Assembly: GCA_050257395.1 (NCBI GenBank)
Contig: JBLMWU010000169.1
Location: 1 to 16,634 of the forward strand
Direction of reading: 5' to 3'
Source of the DNA: JAIRTY01 sp050257395
GTDB taxonomy: Bacteria; Actinomycetota; Actinomycetes; Streptosporangiales; Streptosporangiaceae
Length of the DNA stretch: 16,634 nucleotides
A model generated the notes under the pieces. That model was not told the DNA's origin. It did no database searches and saw nothing but the letters and a program-made list of their open reading frames with translations. Below are positions 6,501 to 14,377 of the stretch, piece after piece. Position 1 is the stretch's first letter. Each line of letters begins with the position of its first letter. The translations under genes and the position numbers were made by a program.

Positions 6501-8539
6501 CCGCCGCGCCGTACGCCGGGCAGGCGGAGCCGGCGACCCGGTCGCTGCCGCGGCCACCCCGCCGCTGGCCGCACCCGCGGCAGGTGCTGACCGTGCTGGG
6601 GCTGGCCGCCGCGGAAGCAGGCGGCGTGGCAGCGGTGGCCCATGCGTACCAGCTGGCCGGCGCCACGGTGAGCGGCACCCCCGAGTTCGCCTGGTTCTGG
6701 GCCGGCATGGCGCTGCTGGTGCTCCCGCTGGCGGGCCTGGCCGGCGCCCGGCAGGCCTCACCCGCCGTGCGGACGGGGCTGCTCATCCTCTACGGGTTCG
6801 TCAGCTACGCCCCCAAGCTGCTGCGCGACCCCGCCTCGCCGATCTACCACGACGAGTTCGCCCACTGGCGGCAGGCCGAGGAGATCCTGCGGACCGGCCA
6901 GCTGTTCCGCCAGAACCCGATCGTCCCGATCGCCGCCCAGTACCCCGGGCTGCACGCGGCGACCGCCGCGCTGACCAGCATGACCGGGCTGCGCCTGTGG
7001 CAGGCGGCCACGCTGCTCCTGCTGTGCCTGCATGTGCTGCTGGTGCTCGGGGTGGCCAGCCTGGCCGGGACGCTGGGGCTGGACAGCCGGGCCGCCTCGC
7101 TGGCCGCCATCCTCTACGGGCTGAATCCCTCGTTCCTCTACTTCGACACGCAGTTCGCCTACGAGTCCATGGCCATCACCCTGGCGATGTGGACCCTGGT
7201 GGCCTACGCCAGGGCCGTCTGCTCACGCCCCGGCCAGGGCCGGGCCGGGTGGGGCCTGCTCACCGTGGTGCTGGCGGCGGGCACCGTCGTCACCCACCAC
7301 CTGTCCTCCGCCATCCTCGTGCTGATCGTGACGCTGATGGCGGCGGCCCTCACCCTGCCCCCGCTGGCACGCACCCAGGGACTGGCACGCACGCAGGGAT
7401 ATGCCCGGACCGGGCTGACGGCCTGGACCCTGACCCTGGTGATCGCGCTCACCGCAGGCTGCTGGTTCTTCATCGCCGCCCCGGGCACGCTCGCCTACCT
7501 GAGCCCTTACCTGGGCGCCGGGCTCGGCGAGCTGCTGCGCGCGCTCGCGGGCGCCGGCGGCGGGCGCCAGCTGTTCGCCGCGTCGCTGTCCCCGTGGTGG
7601 GAGCATGACGCGGCCTACCTGACCACGCTGCTCGCGCTCGGCTTCGCCATCGCCGGGCTGCTGCTGATCCGGTCCCGGATCCGGCGCGGGCAGCTGCCGC
7701 GCGGGCCCCACCGGGCGCTGCTGGCCGCCTTCGCCCTGCTGGGCCTGGCGTATTTCCCCTCGACCCTGTTCATCCTCTCGCCGTCAGGCGCCGAGGGCGC
7801 CCGCCGGTCATGGGCGTTCACCTGGATCGGGCTGTCGCTGCTGGCGGCCCCGGTGACGGCAGCCCTGGCCGACTGGGCCGCGGCCCGGCGGACCCGGCTG
7901 CGCCGCGGCTGGCCGCGGCTGGCACTGGCCGCCGCGCTGGCAGCCGCCCTCGTCGGGGGGACGGCGGCGGGCCTGGACGCCTCCTACCGGTTCCCCGGCC
8001 CGTTCCTCTACGGCTCGGACACGCGCTCCATCACCCCTGAGCTGACCGCCGTGAGCCAGTGGTTCCGGGACCGGCACGGCACCGGCAACAACATCGTCAC
8101 TGACCGCTACACCGGGCTGATCTTCGGGTCGTACGGCCTGCAGAACCCGGGCATCTCCTCCCCCGGCTTCCCGATCTACCAGCTGTACCTGGCCCGGCGC
8201 GGGACGCAGATCAGCCCGCGGCTGCTCTCGGAGCTGCGGGGTTCCCGCTTCTCCTACCTGATCGTGGACCGGCGGATGGCCTACCAGCTGCCCCAGCTCG
8301 GGGTGTACTTCGACGCCAGCGACCCCGGCTCGCTGTTCCCGGCGCACGGGAGCACCCCGGTCTTCCACGGCAGGCTGGCGAAGTTCAGCACGATCCCGTG
8401 GCTGGTCATGGTCTTCCAATCAGACAACTACCGCATCTACCGCCTCGATCTGGCGCCGCGCCAGACCCGCTACCAGCGCCAGACCCGCTACCAGCGCCGG
8501 GTGCCGGGGCTGCGGGGCAGGCTGTCGGTGACCTCATGA
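6497..8539 (+). CDS. large polytopic membrane protein, GT-C-like glycosyltransferase or polymerase
   Basis: A 680-residue integral membrane protein with about ten hydrophobic segments between residues 30 and 500 and a soluble C-terminal part (about 510-680) likely outside. After the second or third segment comes PIYHDEFAHWRQAEEIL, with adjacent Asp119-Glu120. An acidic pair in the first outside loop is the mark of GT-C enzymes, which use polyprenyl-phosphate sugars. It could add a lipid-carried sugar after flipping or act as the missing Wzy-type polymerase; I cannot decide. The outside part holds SRFSYLIVDRRMAY, often seen after GT-C membrane domains. Two in-frame 18-bp tandem duplications are present (7364-7399, giving LARTQG twice; 8459-8494, giving RQTRYQ twice). 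Start and stop overlap both neighbours by 4 bp. Confidence 0.7.
   Translation: MTAAPYAGQAEPATRSLPRPPRRWPHPRQVLTVLGLAAAEAGGVAAVAHAYQLAGATVSGTPEFAWFWAGMALLVLPLAGLAGARQASPAVRTGLLILYGFVSYAPKLLRDPASPIYHDEFAHWRQAEEILRTGQLFRQNPIVPIAAQYPGLHAATAALTSMTGLRLWQAATLLLLCLHVLLVLGVASLAGTLGLDSRAASLAAILYGLNPSFLYFDTQFAYESMAITLAMWTLVAYARAVCSRPGQGRAGWGLLTVVLAAGTVVTHHLSSAILVLIVTLMAAALTLPPLARTQGLARTQGYARTGLTAWTLTLVIALTAGCWFFIAAPGTLAYLSPYLGAGLGELLRALAGAGGGRQLFAASLSPWWEHDAAYLTTLLALGFAIAGLLLIRSRIRRGQLPRGPHRALLAAFALLGLAYFPSTLFILSPSGAEGARRSWAFTWIGLSLLAAPVTAALADWAAARRTRLRRGWPRLALAAALAAALVGGTAAGLDASYRFPGPFLYGSDTRSITPELTAVSQWFRDRHGTGNNIVTDRYTGLIFGSYGLQNPGISSPGFPIYQLYLARRGTQISPRLLSELRGSRFSYLIVDRRMAYQLPQLGVYFDASDPGSLFPAHGSTPVFHGRLAKFSTIPWLVMVFQSDNYRIYRLDLAPRQTRYQRQTRYQRRVPGLRGRLSVTS
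7364..7399 (+). repeat. 18-bp tandem duplication inside GT-C-like gene (copy set 1)
   Basis: Two adjacent 18-bp units (7364-7381 and 7382-7399) differ at one base and encode LARTQG twice in a loop between membrane segments. A third, diverged unit giving YARTGL follows. The phase keeps the frame open. Confidence 0.85.
8459..8494 (+). repeat. 18-bp tandem duplication inside GT-C-like gene (copy set 2)
   Basis: Two identical 18-bp units (8459-8476 and 8477-8494) encode a duplicated RQTRYQ near the protein's C-terminus. Perfect identity suggests a recent slippage-type expansion, or possibly an assembly effect. Confidence 0.85.
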
Positions 8540-9462
8540 GCCGCCTGCGCCGGTCCGCAGCCCGCTTGCTGGCGGTCTGGCCGCTGGGCTCGCTGCTGCT
8601 GCTGGCCGCGCTGGCCGCCGCCCGCCCGCTCACGGCGGGCTACCCCGGTGCCGCGGTGGCCGCGCCGATCCTGGTCATGGTCCCGGGATCGCTCACGCTG
8701 GGTGCGGTGGCGGGCCGTGCCCGCCGGCCGCGGGGACCGCTGTTCGCGTGCTGGGCGGTGCTGCTCGGCCTCTGCTGGACCGTCTTTGCCGCGCTGGCCC
8801 TGTCTGTGCTCACGGCGGCGATCACCGCCGCCAGCATGTACTGGTGCCTGCTGGGGATCTCAGCCGCGCTGGCGGCAGCGGCCCAGCTGCGGCTGCTGCT
8901 CGCCCGGGCCCCGCGCGGCGTGCGCGCGGTCAGCGTTCCCGGCCCGGCGGGCGCCTGGCCGGCCGCTGGCGTGGCCGGCCACCCGGAAAGGCCGGGCGGC
9001 GGCGGCTTCCACGCGGCCATGGCGGTTGCCGCCGGCGTGGCCCTGCTGGCAGGCGGAACCTACCTCACTGATCACCTGCCCCGGCCGGCCCGCCCCGGCT
9101 ACACCTGGCTGGCCTGGACGGGCCCGCAGGCCGGCCGCGTCATCAGCATCGGCCGCGGCGGCTCGCGGCTGCACTTCCAGATTGTCCGCCGGGCGCCGGG
9201 AACCGCCAGCTTCCGGCTGACCGCGGCGTGGGCCGGCGCAACCCGCCGGCCGCTGGCCGGGCCGCTGACGATCCGGGTCAGGCCCGGCCGGGCCTATCGC
9301 GGCACGCTGCTGGTGCCCCCGCCGCCGCGCGCCTGCACCTACCGCATCGCGCTGATGCTCAGGGCGGACCGGCAGCGCGACCCGCTGACCGGGAAACCCA
9401 GGGTCTGGGCGATCAGCGCAGACGTGCGCCGGGCGGGCACCCCGGCGAAGCCGTGCGGATGA
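8536..9462 (+). CDS. membrane protein with C-terminal extracytoplasmic domain (unknown, DUF1616-like guess)
   Basis: I do not recognise this 308-residue protein with certainty. It starts with a basic stretch (MSRLRRSAARLL), then has about four hydrophobic segments up to residue ~120, an Arg/Pro/Gly linker, a fifth segment (about 160-178), and a ~130-residue C-terminal part probably outside the membrane. That part is beta-rich in look (FRLTAAWAGATRRPLAGPL, YRGTLLVPPPP), as in Ig-like or DUF1616-type outside domains. The LVMVPGSLTLGAV segment recalls DUF1616 membrane proteins, but this is a weak match. ATG 8536 and its stop each overlap the neighbours in an ATGA. Between a GT-C-like protein and the flippase, it may assist export or polymerisation; that is inference from position only. 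Confidence 0.6.
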   Translation: MSRLRRSAARLLAVWPLGSLLLLAALAAARPLTAGYPGAAVAAPILVMVPGSLTLGAVAGRARRPRGPLFACWAVLLGLCWTVFAALALSVLTAAITAASMYWCLLGISAALAAAAQLRLLLARAPRGVRAVSVPGPAGAWPAAGVAGHPERPGGGGFHAAMAVAAGVALLAGGTYLTDHLPRPARPGYTWLAWTGPQAGRVISIGRGGSRLHFQIVRRAPGTASFRLTAAWAGATRRPLAGPLTIRVRPGRAYRGTLLVPPPPRACTYRIALMLRADRQRDPLTGKPRVWAISADVRRAGTPAKPCG

Positions 9463-10826
9463 TGCTCACCCAGGAGGCGGCGCCCAGCCGGGGGGTGACC
9501 GGGTTTCTCCACCAGGCGAGGCAGGACAGCCTGGTCCGCAACAGCGTCTGGCTGATGCTGTCCGCGGTCATCACCTCGGCGCTGGGCTATCTGTTCTGGG
9601 CCGTTGCCGCGCACAGGTTCACCCGCCAGGACATCGGCGTCGCCAGCGCGGTGATCTCGCTGTGCTCGACCTCGGCCATGCTCACCTACCTCGGCCCGTC
9701 CGCGATGCTCGTGGAGTGGCTCCCGCCCCGGGAGAGGTCGTCCGGCTGGACCAGGGTGCTGGTCCGCGTGTGTGTGATCACCGCCGTGGTGACCGTCGCC
9801 GCGACCGCGGCCGCCATCCCCTTCCTGCTGGGCTCCCCGGACTACCACGGCTACTTCCGCGCGGGGCTGCCGGTAACGGCCGCCCTGGCCGGCGCCGGGG
9901 CGTGGACCCTGATCAACCTGTTCGCCGGCGCCTTCATCGCGGCCCGCCAGGCAGGCCGGTACCTGTCGATGCAGATCGTGATCAGCGTGGCCAAGCTGCT
10001 GCTCGTGCTGCCCGCCGCAGCCGCGATAGCCGGCGCCGCCGGCCTGGTGGCCGCGTGGGTCACCAGTGCGGTGCTCGGTGTGTGCGTGGGGGCAGCGTGG
10101 CTCATCCCTCGGATGCGGCTCGGCCGGCCTCGCGGCCGCTATCCGCGCCGGCAGCCCGCGGCCAGGCCGCGCTGCCGCCCGCGCCTGCGGCGGCGCGCCC
10201 GTCACCGGCGCCCGGCGTCGCTGCCCAGCACCCAGTCCGCCGGCCGCCTGCTGGGCCAGCACCTGACCAGCGTCGGCGGCGCGGTCACCCCGCTGTGCCT
10301 CCCCGTCCTGGTGGTCCTGCGGCTGGGGGCCACCCAGAACGCCTACTTCTACATCGCCTGGCTGGTAGGCGGGATCTTCTTCATGGTCAGCCCGTCCGTG
10401 GCGTCGGCACTGTTCGCCGAAGGCGTGCGGGCCGGCTCCGACCTGCGCACGGTGGTGATCAGGGCGCTGCGGGTGATCGCGGCCCTGCTCTGCCCGGCCA
10501 TGGTGGTCACCGTCGCCGGCGGGAAGCTGATCCTGGCGCTGTTCGGCGCCATGTACGCGACCGCCGGCTACGGGCTGCTGGTCCTGCTCGCCGTGTCGGC
10601 CATTCCCGACGCGGTCTCCAACATCGCCGTGGCGGTGTGCCGGGTCACCAACCGGCTCGTGTTCTCCGCCGCGGTCAATCTCGCCATCTTCACCGTGACC
10701 CTCGCCGGGGCCTGGGTCCTGCTGCCGGGCCTGGGGATCGCTGGCGCGGGGGTGGCATGGCTGGGCGCCCAGACCCTGGGGGCGCTGGCGAGCGTGCCCG
10801 TCTATGCCGGGATCCGGGGAGGCTGA
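9459..10826 (+). CDS. Wzx-type oligosaccharide flippase (MVF/MOP superfamily)
   Basis: A 455-residue polytopic protein of the polysaccharide export/flippase superfamily, which moves polyprenyl-diphosphate-linked repeat units across the inner membrane. The opening DSLVRNSVWLMLSAVITSALGYLFWAVAAHR is the usual first-helix pattern of Wzx/RfbX proteins (residues ~23-53). It continues with FTRQDIGVASAV and roughly 12 hydrophobic helices, including VLRLGATQNAYFYIAWLVGG in the second half, as expected for two six-helix halves. The inter-half loop (residues 218-254) is unusual: 17 of 37 residues are Arg. ATG 9459 overlaps the preceding stop by 4 bp. Its presence makes a Wzx-type route more likely than a synthase-type route for the glycan. 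Confidence 0.85.
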   Translation: MMLTQEAAPSRGVTGFLHQARQDSLVRNSVWLMLSAVITSALGYLFWAVAAHRFTRQDIGVASAVISLCSTSAMLTYLGPSAMLVEWLPPRERSSGWTRVLVRVCVITAVVTVAATAAAIPFLLGSPDYHGYFRAGLPVTAALAGAGAWTLINLFAGAFIAARQAGRYLSMQIVISVAKLLLVLPAAAAIAGAAGLVAAWVTSAVLGVCVGAAWLIPRMRLGRPRGRYPRRQPAARPRCRPRLRRRARHRRPASLPSTQSAGRLLGQHLTSVGGAVTPLCLPVLVVLRLGATQNAYFYIAWLVGGIFFMVSPSVASALFAEGVRAGSDLRTVVIRALRVIAALLCPAMVVTVAGGKLILALFGAMYATAGYGLLVLLAVSAIPDAVSNIAVAVCRVTNRLVFSAAVNLAIFTVTLAGAWVLLPGLGIAGAGVAWLGAQTLGALASVPVYAGIRGG

Positions 10827-10831
10827 CGCAT

Positions 10832-12115
10832 TTGGACCATCGGCCATTGAGAATATTGCAGGTCAGCGACCTCTTCGAGCCATTCGTCGGCGGCATGGAA
10901 CAGCATGTCAGGACGCTCTCCCACGGCCTCGCGGAGCGGGGCCACGACGTGGCGGTGGTCACGGCGCAACTGGCCGGCACCGCCGCCGAGGAAAGCATCG
11001 GCGGCTGCCGGGTCAGGCGGATCACCGGCTGGTACGGGCGCGTGCCAGCGGGCTGGTACGCGCCCGGGCACACGCTGTGCCACCCCCCGGTGCCGGACCC
11101 GGGCGTGGTCGCCGCCCTCAGGGAGATCATCGGCCGGTGGCGGCCCGACGTCGTCCACGCCCAGGGCTGGATGGCCTACTCGTGCCTGGCGATGCCGCCG
11201 GGCCGGCGGCCCGCGCTGATCGTGACCCTGCATGACCATGGCTACGCCTGCCCCCGCAAGACGCTGCTGCAAGACGGCCGCACCCACTGCCCCGGCCCGC
11301 GGCTCGGCGCCTGCCTGCGCTGCGCCCCCGGGCAGTACGGGAAGCTCAAGGGGGCCGCGGTCACGGTGGGGCTGCGCGCGTTCCGCCCGCTGCACGGCCG
11401 GGCCGACTGCTGGGTGGCGATCAGCCCTTTCGCGGCGGACGCCAGCCGCCAGGTGCTGCCCCCGGGCGCCGCTGTGACGGTCATCCCCCCGGCCTCGGCG
11501 CAGCCGCCCCCGGCAGGCCAGCGGCCCGCCTGGCTGCCGGCCGGCGGTTACCTGCTCTACGCCGGCGCCCTCAGCCGGCACAAGGGCCTGCACTGGCTGC
11601 TCGACGCCTACGCCACCGGCGGGTTCAGCAGGCCGCTGCTCGTCCTCGGCAGCCCCCGCACGGACAGCCCGCGGACCTGGCCCGCCGGGGTCGTGGTCCG
11701 GGCCAGTGTCCCGCACGAGCAGGTCATGGCGGCGTGGCGGCACGCCTGGACCGGCCTGGTCCCCAGCCTGTGGCCCGAGCCGTTCGGGCTGACCGCGGTC
11801 GAGGCCATGCGATCGGGGGTCCCGGTCATCGCCTCCCGGGCCGGCGCCCTGCCGGGCCTGGTGGCCGACGGCGTCACCGGCCTGCTGGTGGAGCCGGGCG
11901 ACACCGCCGGGCTGCAGGCCGCCATCCGGCGGCTGGACCGCGAGCCGGCGCTGCGCCGGGCCATGGGCGCCGCAGCAGCGGCCCGCGCGGCGCAGTTCAG
12001 CCCCCGGGTGGTGATCACCAAGTATGAGCAGCTCTACCGCCGCATCCTCGCGGACCGGCGGGGGGAATCCGCGAAACCTGTCACACCGGCCCGAGGGGAG
12101 ACGCCGTCACCATGA
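10832..12115 (+). CDS. GT4 family glycosyltransferase with four-cysteine insert
   Basis: A 427-residue GT-B family 4 glycosyltransferase. The N-terminal domain begins RILQVSDLFEPFVGGMEQHVRTL, with the GG-x-E motif. Cys140, Cys153, Cys161 and Cys164 sit in an insert after LHDHGYACPRKTL; similar Cys clusters occur in a GT4 subgroup and suggest a bound metal. The donor domain has YLLYAGALSRHKGLHWLLDAY and EPFGLTAVEAMRSGVPVIAS with an intact E-X7-E (Glu316, Glu324). The start is TTG 10832, since GGGGAGG (10816-10822) lies 9 nt upstream and no ATG or GTG is suitably placed before the conserved first strand. Only 5 bp separate it from the flippase stop. Its end overlaps the sulfotransferase start by 4 bp. 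Confidence 0.86.
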   Translation: MDHRPLRILQVSDLFEPFVGGMEQHVRTLSHGLAERGHDVAVVTAQLAGTAAEESIGGCRVRRITGWYGRVPAGWYAPGHTLCHPPVPDPGVVAALREIIGRWRPDVVHAQGWMAYSCLAMPPGRRPALIVTLHDHGYACPRKTLLQDGRTHCPGPRLGACLRCAPGQYGKLKGAAVTVGLRAFRPLHGRADCWVAISPFAADASRQVLPPGAAVTVIPPASAQPPPAGQRPAWLPAGGYLLYAGALSRHKGLHWLLDAYATGGFSRPLLVLGSPRTDSPRTWPAGVVVRASVPHEQVMAAWRHAWTGLVPSLWPEPFGLTAVEAMRSGVPVIASRAGALPGLVADGVTGLLVEPGDTAGLQAAIRRLDREPALRRAMGAAAAARAAQFSPRVVITKYEQLYRRILADRRGESAKPVTPARGETPSP

Positions 12116-13110
12116 GAAGGGACGCCCGGGCGTGCCCGGCCACGCCGGAGCGGCCGCTGGCGCCGGACCGGCTGAGATTCCTGGCCCGAACCCCCTATTA
12201 CGCCCTGCGCGGCACCAGGGCCCGGATCCACGCCGGCCTGCCGCTGGCGCCGCCCGCCACGGACCGCCCGCCGGTCTTCATCATCGGCTGCGGGCGGTCC
12301 GGGACAACCCTGCTGGGGGAGATCTTCGCCACCCACCCGCAGGTCAGCTACCGGTACGAGCCCTACCACCGGTGGGCCGCCATCGACCCGGTGACCGACT
12401 TCCTGCAGCTGTACTCACGAGGCGGGCACCACTGCCTGCTCGACGCCGGATCGGCGACGCCTGCCGCCCGCCGCAGATTCCGGCGCCTGATGACCGCCCC
12501 GCCGGGATTCACACTGGTGGAAAAGAGCCCCATCAACGCGCTGCGTATCGGATACCTGGACGCGCTGGCACCGGATGCCTGCTTCCTGCACATCGTCCGC
12601 GACGGCGCTGATGTGGCACGGTCGATCAGCAAAATGGCCTCCGTGACCCGCCGGATGGCGTTCCGGCCGCCGCTGAATGAATGGTGGGGCGTGGGTGACG
12701 CGAAATGGCGGGCGCTGCAGCGGGACGGGCAGGCCCGCGGGTACTACCCGGGTGAGCTCAGCCTGCTGGCCACCGATGCCCAGCGTGGCGCGTGTGAGTG
12801 GCTGCTCTCCCTCCGGGAGGTGGGAGCCTGGCGGCCGCGGCTGGGGTCACGGCTCACCGAGATCCGCTATCCCGACCTCATGGCCGACCCCTGGGCGATA
12901 CTCAAGGCTGCCACGGGCTGGCTCGGGCTTTCCTGCCCGAGCCAGTGGCTGGAGGAGGCGGGGGCGCGGGTGAACCCCGCCGCCAGCCGGCCGGCCGGGC
13001 GGCTGGAACTGCCCCCCGGGATGTCAGCGGACTTCAACTCCATGCAGGAGTACTTCGGATTCTCAAGCCGGGCGGAGTCCGCGGAAAGCAGAGACGACCG
13101 TGATGCCTGA
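12112..13110 (+). CDS. sulfotransferase family protein (PAPS-dependent)
   Basis: A 332-residue P-loop sulfotransferase, expected to move sulfate from 3'-phosphoadenosine-5'-phosphosulfate (PAPS) to a hydroxyl, here probably on the glycan or its lipid-linked precursor. The 5'-phosphosulfate loop is VFIIGCGRSGTTLLGEIF (loop from Gly59, Arg62), and the 3'-phosphate site is FLHIVRDGADVARSISKM (Arg163, Ser171), the two hallmarks of the family. EKSPINALRI follows the usual (E/D)K(S/T)P(x) pattern of this subgroup. There is no signal peptide, so it acts in the cytoplasm where PAPS is made. No PAPS synthesis genes are in the window. ATGA overlap with the GT4 gene ties it to the glycan operon. Sulfate as the transferred group is by family; the acceptor is inferred. 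Confidence 0.82.
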   Translation: MRRDARACPATPERPLAPDRLRFLARTPYYALRGTRARIHAGLPLAPPATDRPPVFIIGCGRSGTTLLGEIFATHPQVSYRYEPYHRWAAIDPVTDFLQLYSRGGHHCLLDAGSATPAARRRFRRLMTAPPGFTLVEKSPINALRIGYLDALAPDACFLHIVRDGADVARSISKMASVTRRMAFRPPLNEWWGVGDAKWRALQRDGQARGYYPGELSLLATDAQRGACEWLLSLREVGAWRPRLGSRLTEIRYPDLMADPWAILKAATGWLGLSCPSQWLEEAGARVNPAASRPAGRLELPPGMSADFNSMQEYFGFSSRAESAESRDDRDA

Positions 13111-14377
13111 AGTGAGTGCGATGCTGGTCCGGCCGCCGTCCCGGGGGACCCGGACCAGCCGGGCCCCGCAGCCGCCCGCGGGTATCCAGGTGGTGCGGCT
13201 GAGGTCCCTTCCGCAGGTGCGGGCCCTGGCGCCCGAATGGGCCAGGCTCGCTGAGACGGCAGGTGCCCTCAACCCGTTCCACCACCCGGACTGGCTGGTG
13301 CCGTGGGCTGAGCGGTCGCTGCGCCCCGGCGAGCAGATCTGGCTGCTGACCGCGCACAAGCGCGGGCGGCTGGTGGGAGTCGCCCCCCTTTACCGGCGGT
13401 CGTGGGGCCTGGGGCTGGCGCACTCCATGCAGCTGTGGGGGACCGGCCGCAACAGCACCCTCATCGAGCTCCCCCAGTTCCTCCTCGACCAGGAGCAGCC
13501 GCGCGCGGTCGCCCGCGCCCTGGTGGACAGGCTGTGCGCCGAGTCCCGCGGGTGGGACTGGGCCGAACTGCTGCTGGGAGAAAGCCTCTGGCTGGAGCCC
13601 GACTGGCTCCCCCGCGGGGGCAGCGTGACGCTGCTGACCAAGGGCGTACGGGCCAACGTCGTGCTGCCGGTGAACGGGCCCGAACCGCCCGCCATGAAGC
13701 GGAACCTGCGGGAGTCGCTGCGGCGGGCACGGAACCGGCTCGACCGGGCGTATCCGGGGGCATGGTCCATCGCCTGCGCCAGCACCGGCCCTGACCTGCC
13801 CGGCGCACTGGCCGACCTGGCCAGGCTCCACGACGAGCGCTCCCGCCTGGCCGGCAAGAAGCGCCACCCGAACGCCCTCGCCCGGGAGGCGGACTGGGCC
13901 GTCCTGTCCGGGGCCGCCGCCGCCCTGGCCGGGCGGGGGGCGGTGGCGGTCTACCGGCTGCTGGTGGATGGCCTGGCGATAGCCGGCCTGCTGGTGCTGC
14001 GCACAGCTGAGTGCACGTATTTCCTGCTGTCCGGGATGAGCGAGTCCGGCTGGGAGTTCTCCCCGGTCACCCTGCTGCAGCAGCGGGCGGCCGAGGACGC
14101 GGTCAAGCTGGGCCAGCGCTGCGTCAACTTCTCCACCGGCGCGGACACCCCGAAGCTCCGCTGGTCCGAGAAGCTCACGGCAACCCCGGAGTTCGTGCTG
14201 GTGCCGAACCGGTTCGGCGCGCGGGTCAGGTTCGCGGCCTACTGGCAGGCGTCGGCCGCGGCCGCCGTGGCCCGCGAGCGGAACCGGCACCAGCTCGCGG
14301 GCGAGAGCGGCACACTGCCGTGCCGGCCCTGTTACCAGGACCTTGCCGTGGCACCTCCGCGGCCACGCCGGGGGTGA
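13103..14377 (+). CDS. CelD/BcsL-like GNAT-fold acyltransferase
   Basis: A 424-residue acyltransferase of the CelD/BcsL (GNAT, BioF2-like) group, named after an acetyltransferase linked to cellulose synthesis. Seen: an N-terminal disordered tail, then PFHHPDWLVPWAERSLRPGE and GVAPLYRR (typical CelD start), a central MKRNLRESLRRARNRLDR stretch matching the family's (N/K)LRxxxRRxxN(R)L pattern, and a C-terminal GQRCVNFSTGADTPKLRWSE close to the family's FxxGxxxYKxxW motif. No membrane segment. ATG 13103 gives an 8-bp overlap with the sulfotransferase stop; GTG 13100 is equally possible. Its stop lies in a GTGA overlap with the second GH12. It is a distant relative of the protein at 768-1745, sharing fold but little length or sequence. 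The substrate is unknown. Confidence 0.78.
   Translation: MPEVSAMLVRPPSRGTRTSRAPQPPAGIQVVRLRSLPQVRALAPEWARLAETAGALNPFHHPDWLVPWAERSLRPGEQIWLLTAHKRGRLVGVAPLYRRSWGLGLAHSMQLWGTGRNSTLIELPQFLLDQEQPRAVARALVDRLCAESRGWDWAELLLGESLWLEPDWLPRGGSVTLLTKGVRANVVLPVNGPEPPAMKRNLRESLRRARNRLDRAYPGAWSIACASTGPDLPGALADLARLHDERSRLAGKKRHPNALAREADWAVLSGAAAALAGRGAVAVYRLLVDGLAIAGLLVLRTAECTYFLLSGMSESGWEFSPVTLLQQRAAEDAVKLGQRCVNFSTGADTPKLRWSEKLTATPEFVLVPNRFGARVRFAAYWQASAAAAVARERNRHQLAGESGTLPCRPCYQDLAVAPPRPRRG

Noticed and set aside
5169..6761. Minus-strand open frame of 530 codons opposite the GT4 and GT-C genes
   Set aside because: Low-complexity Arg/Gly/Pro composition and no ribosome site; overlaps recognisable GT4 motifs on the + strand.
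9339..10847. Minus-strand open frame of 502 codons opposite the flippase
   Set aside because: Composition is His/Gly/Asp/Gln-rich without any domain; the + strand flippase has clear membrane helices.
13034..14290. Minus-strand open frame of 418 codons opposite the CelD-like gene
   Set aside because: No recognisable domain, and the + strand product matches CelD/BcsL motifs.
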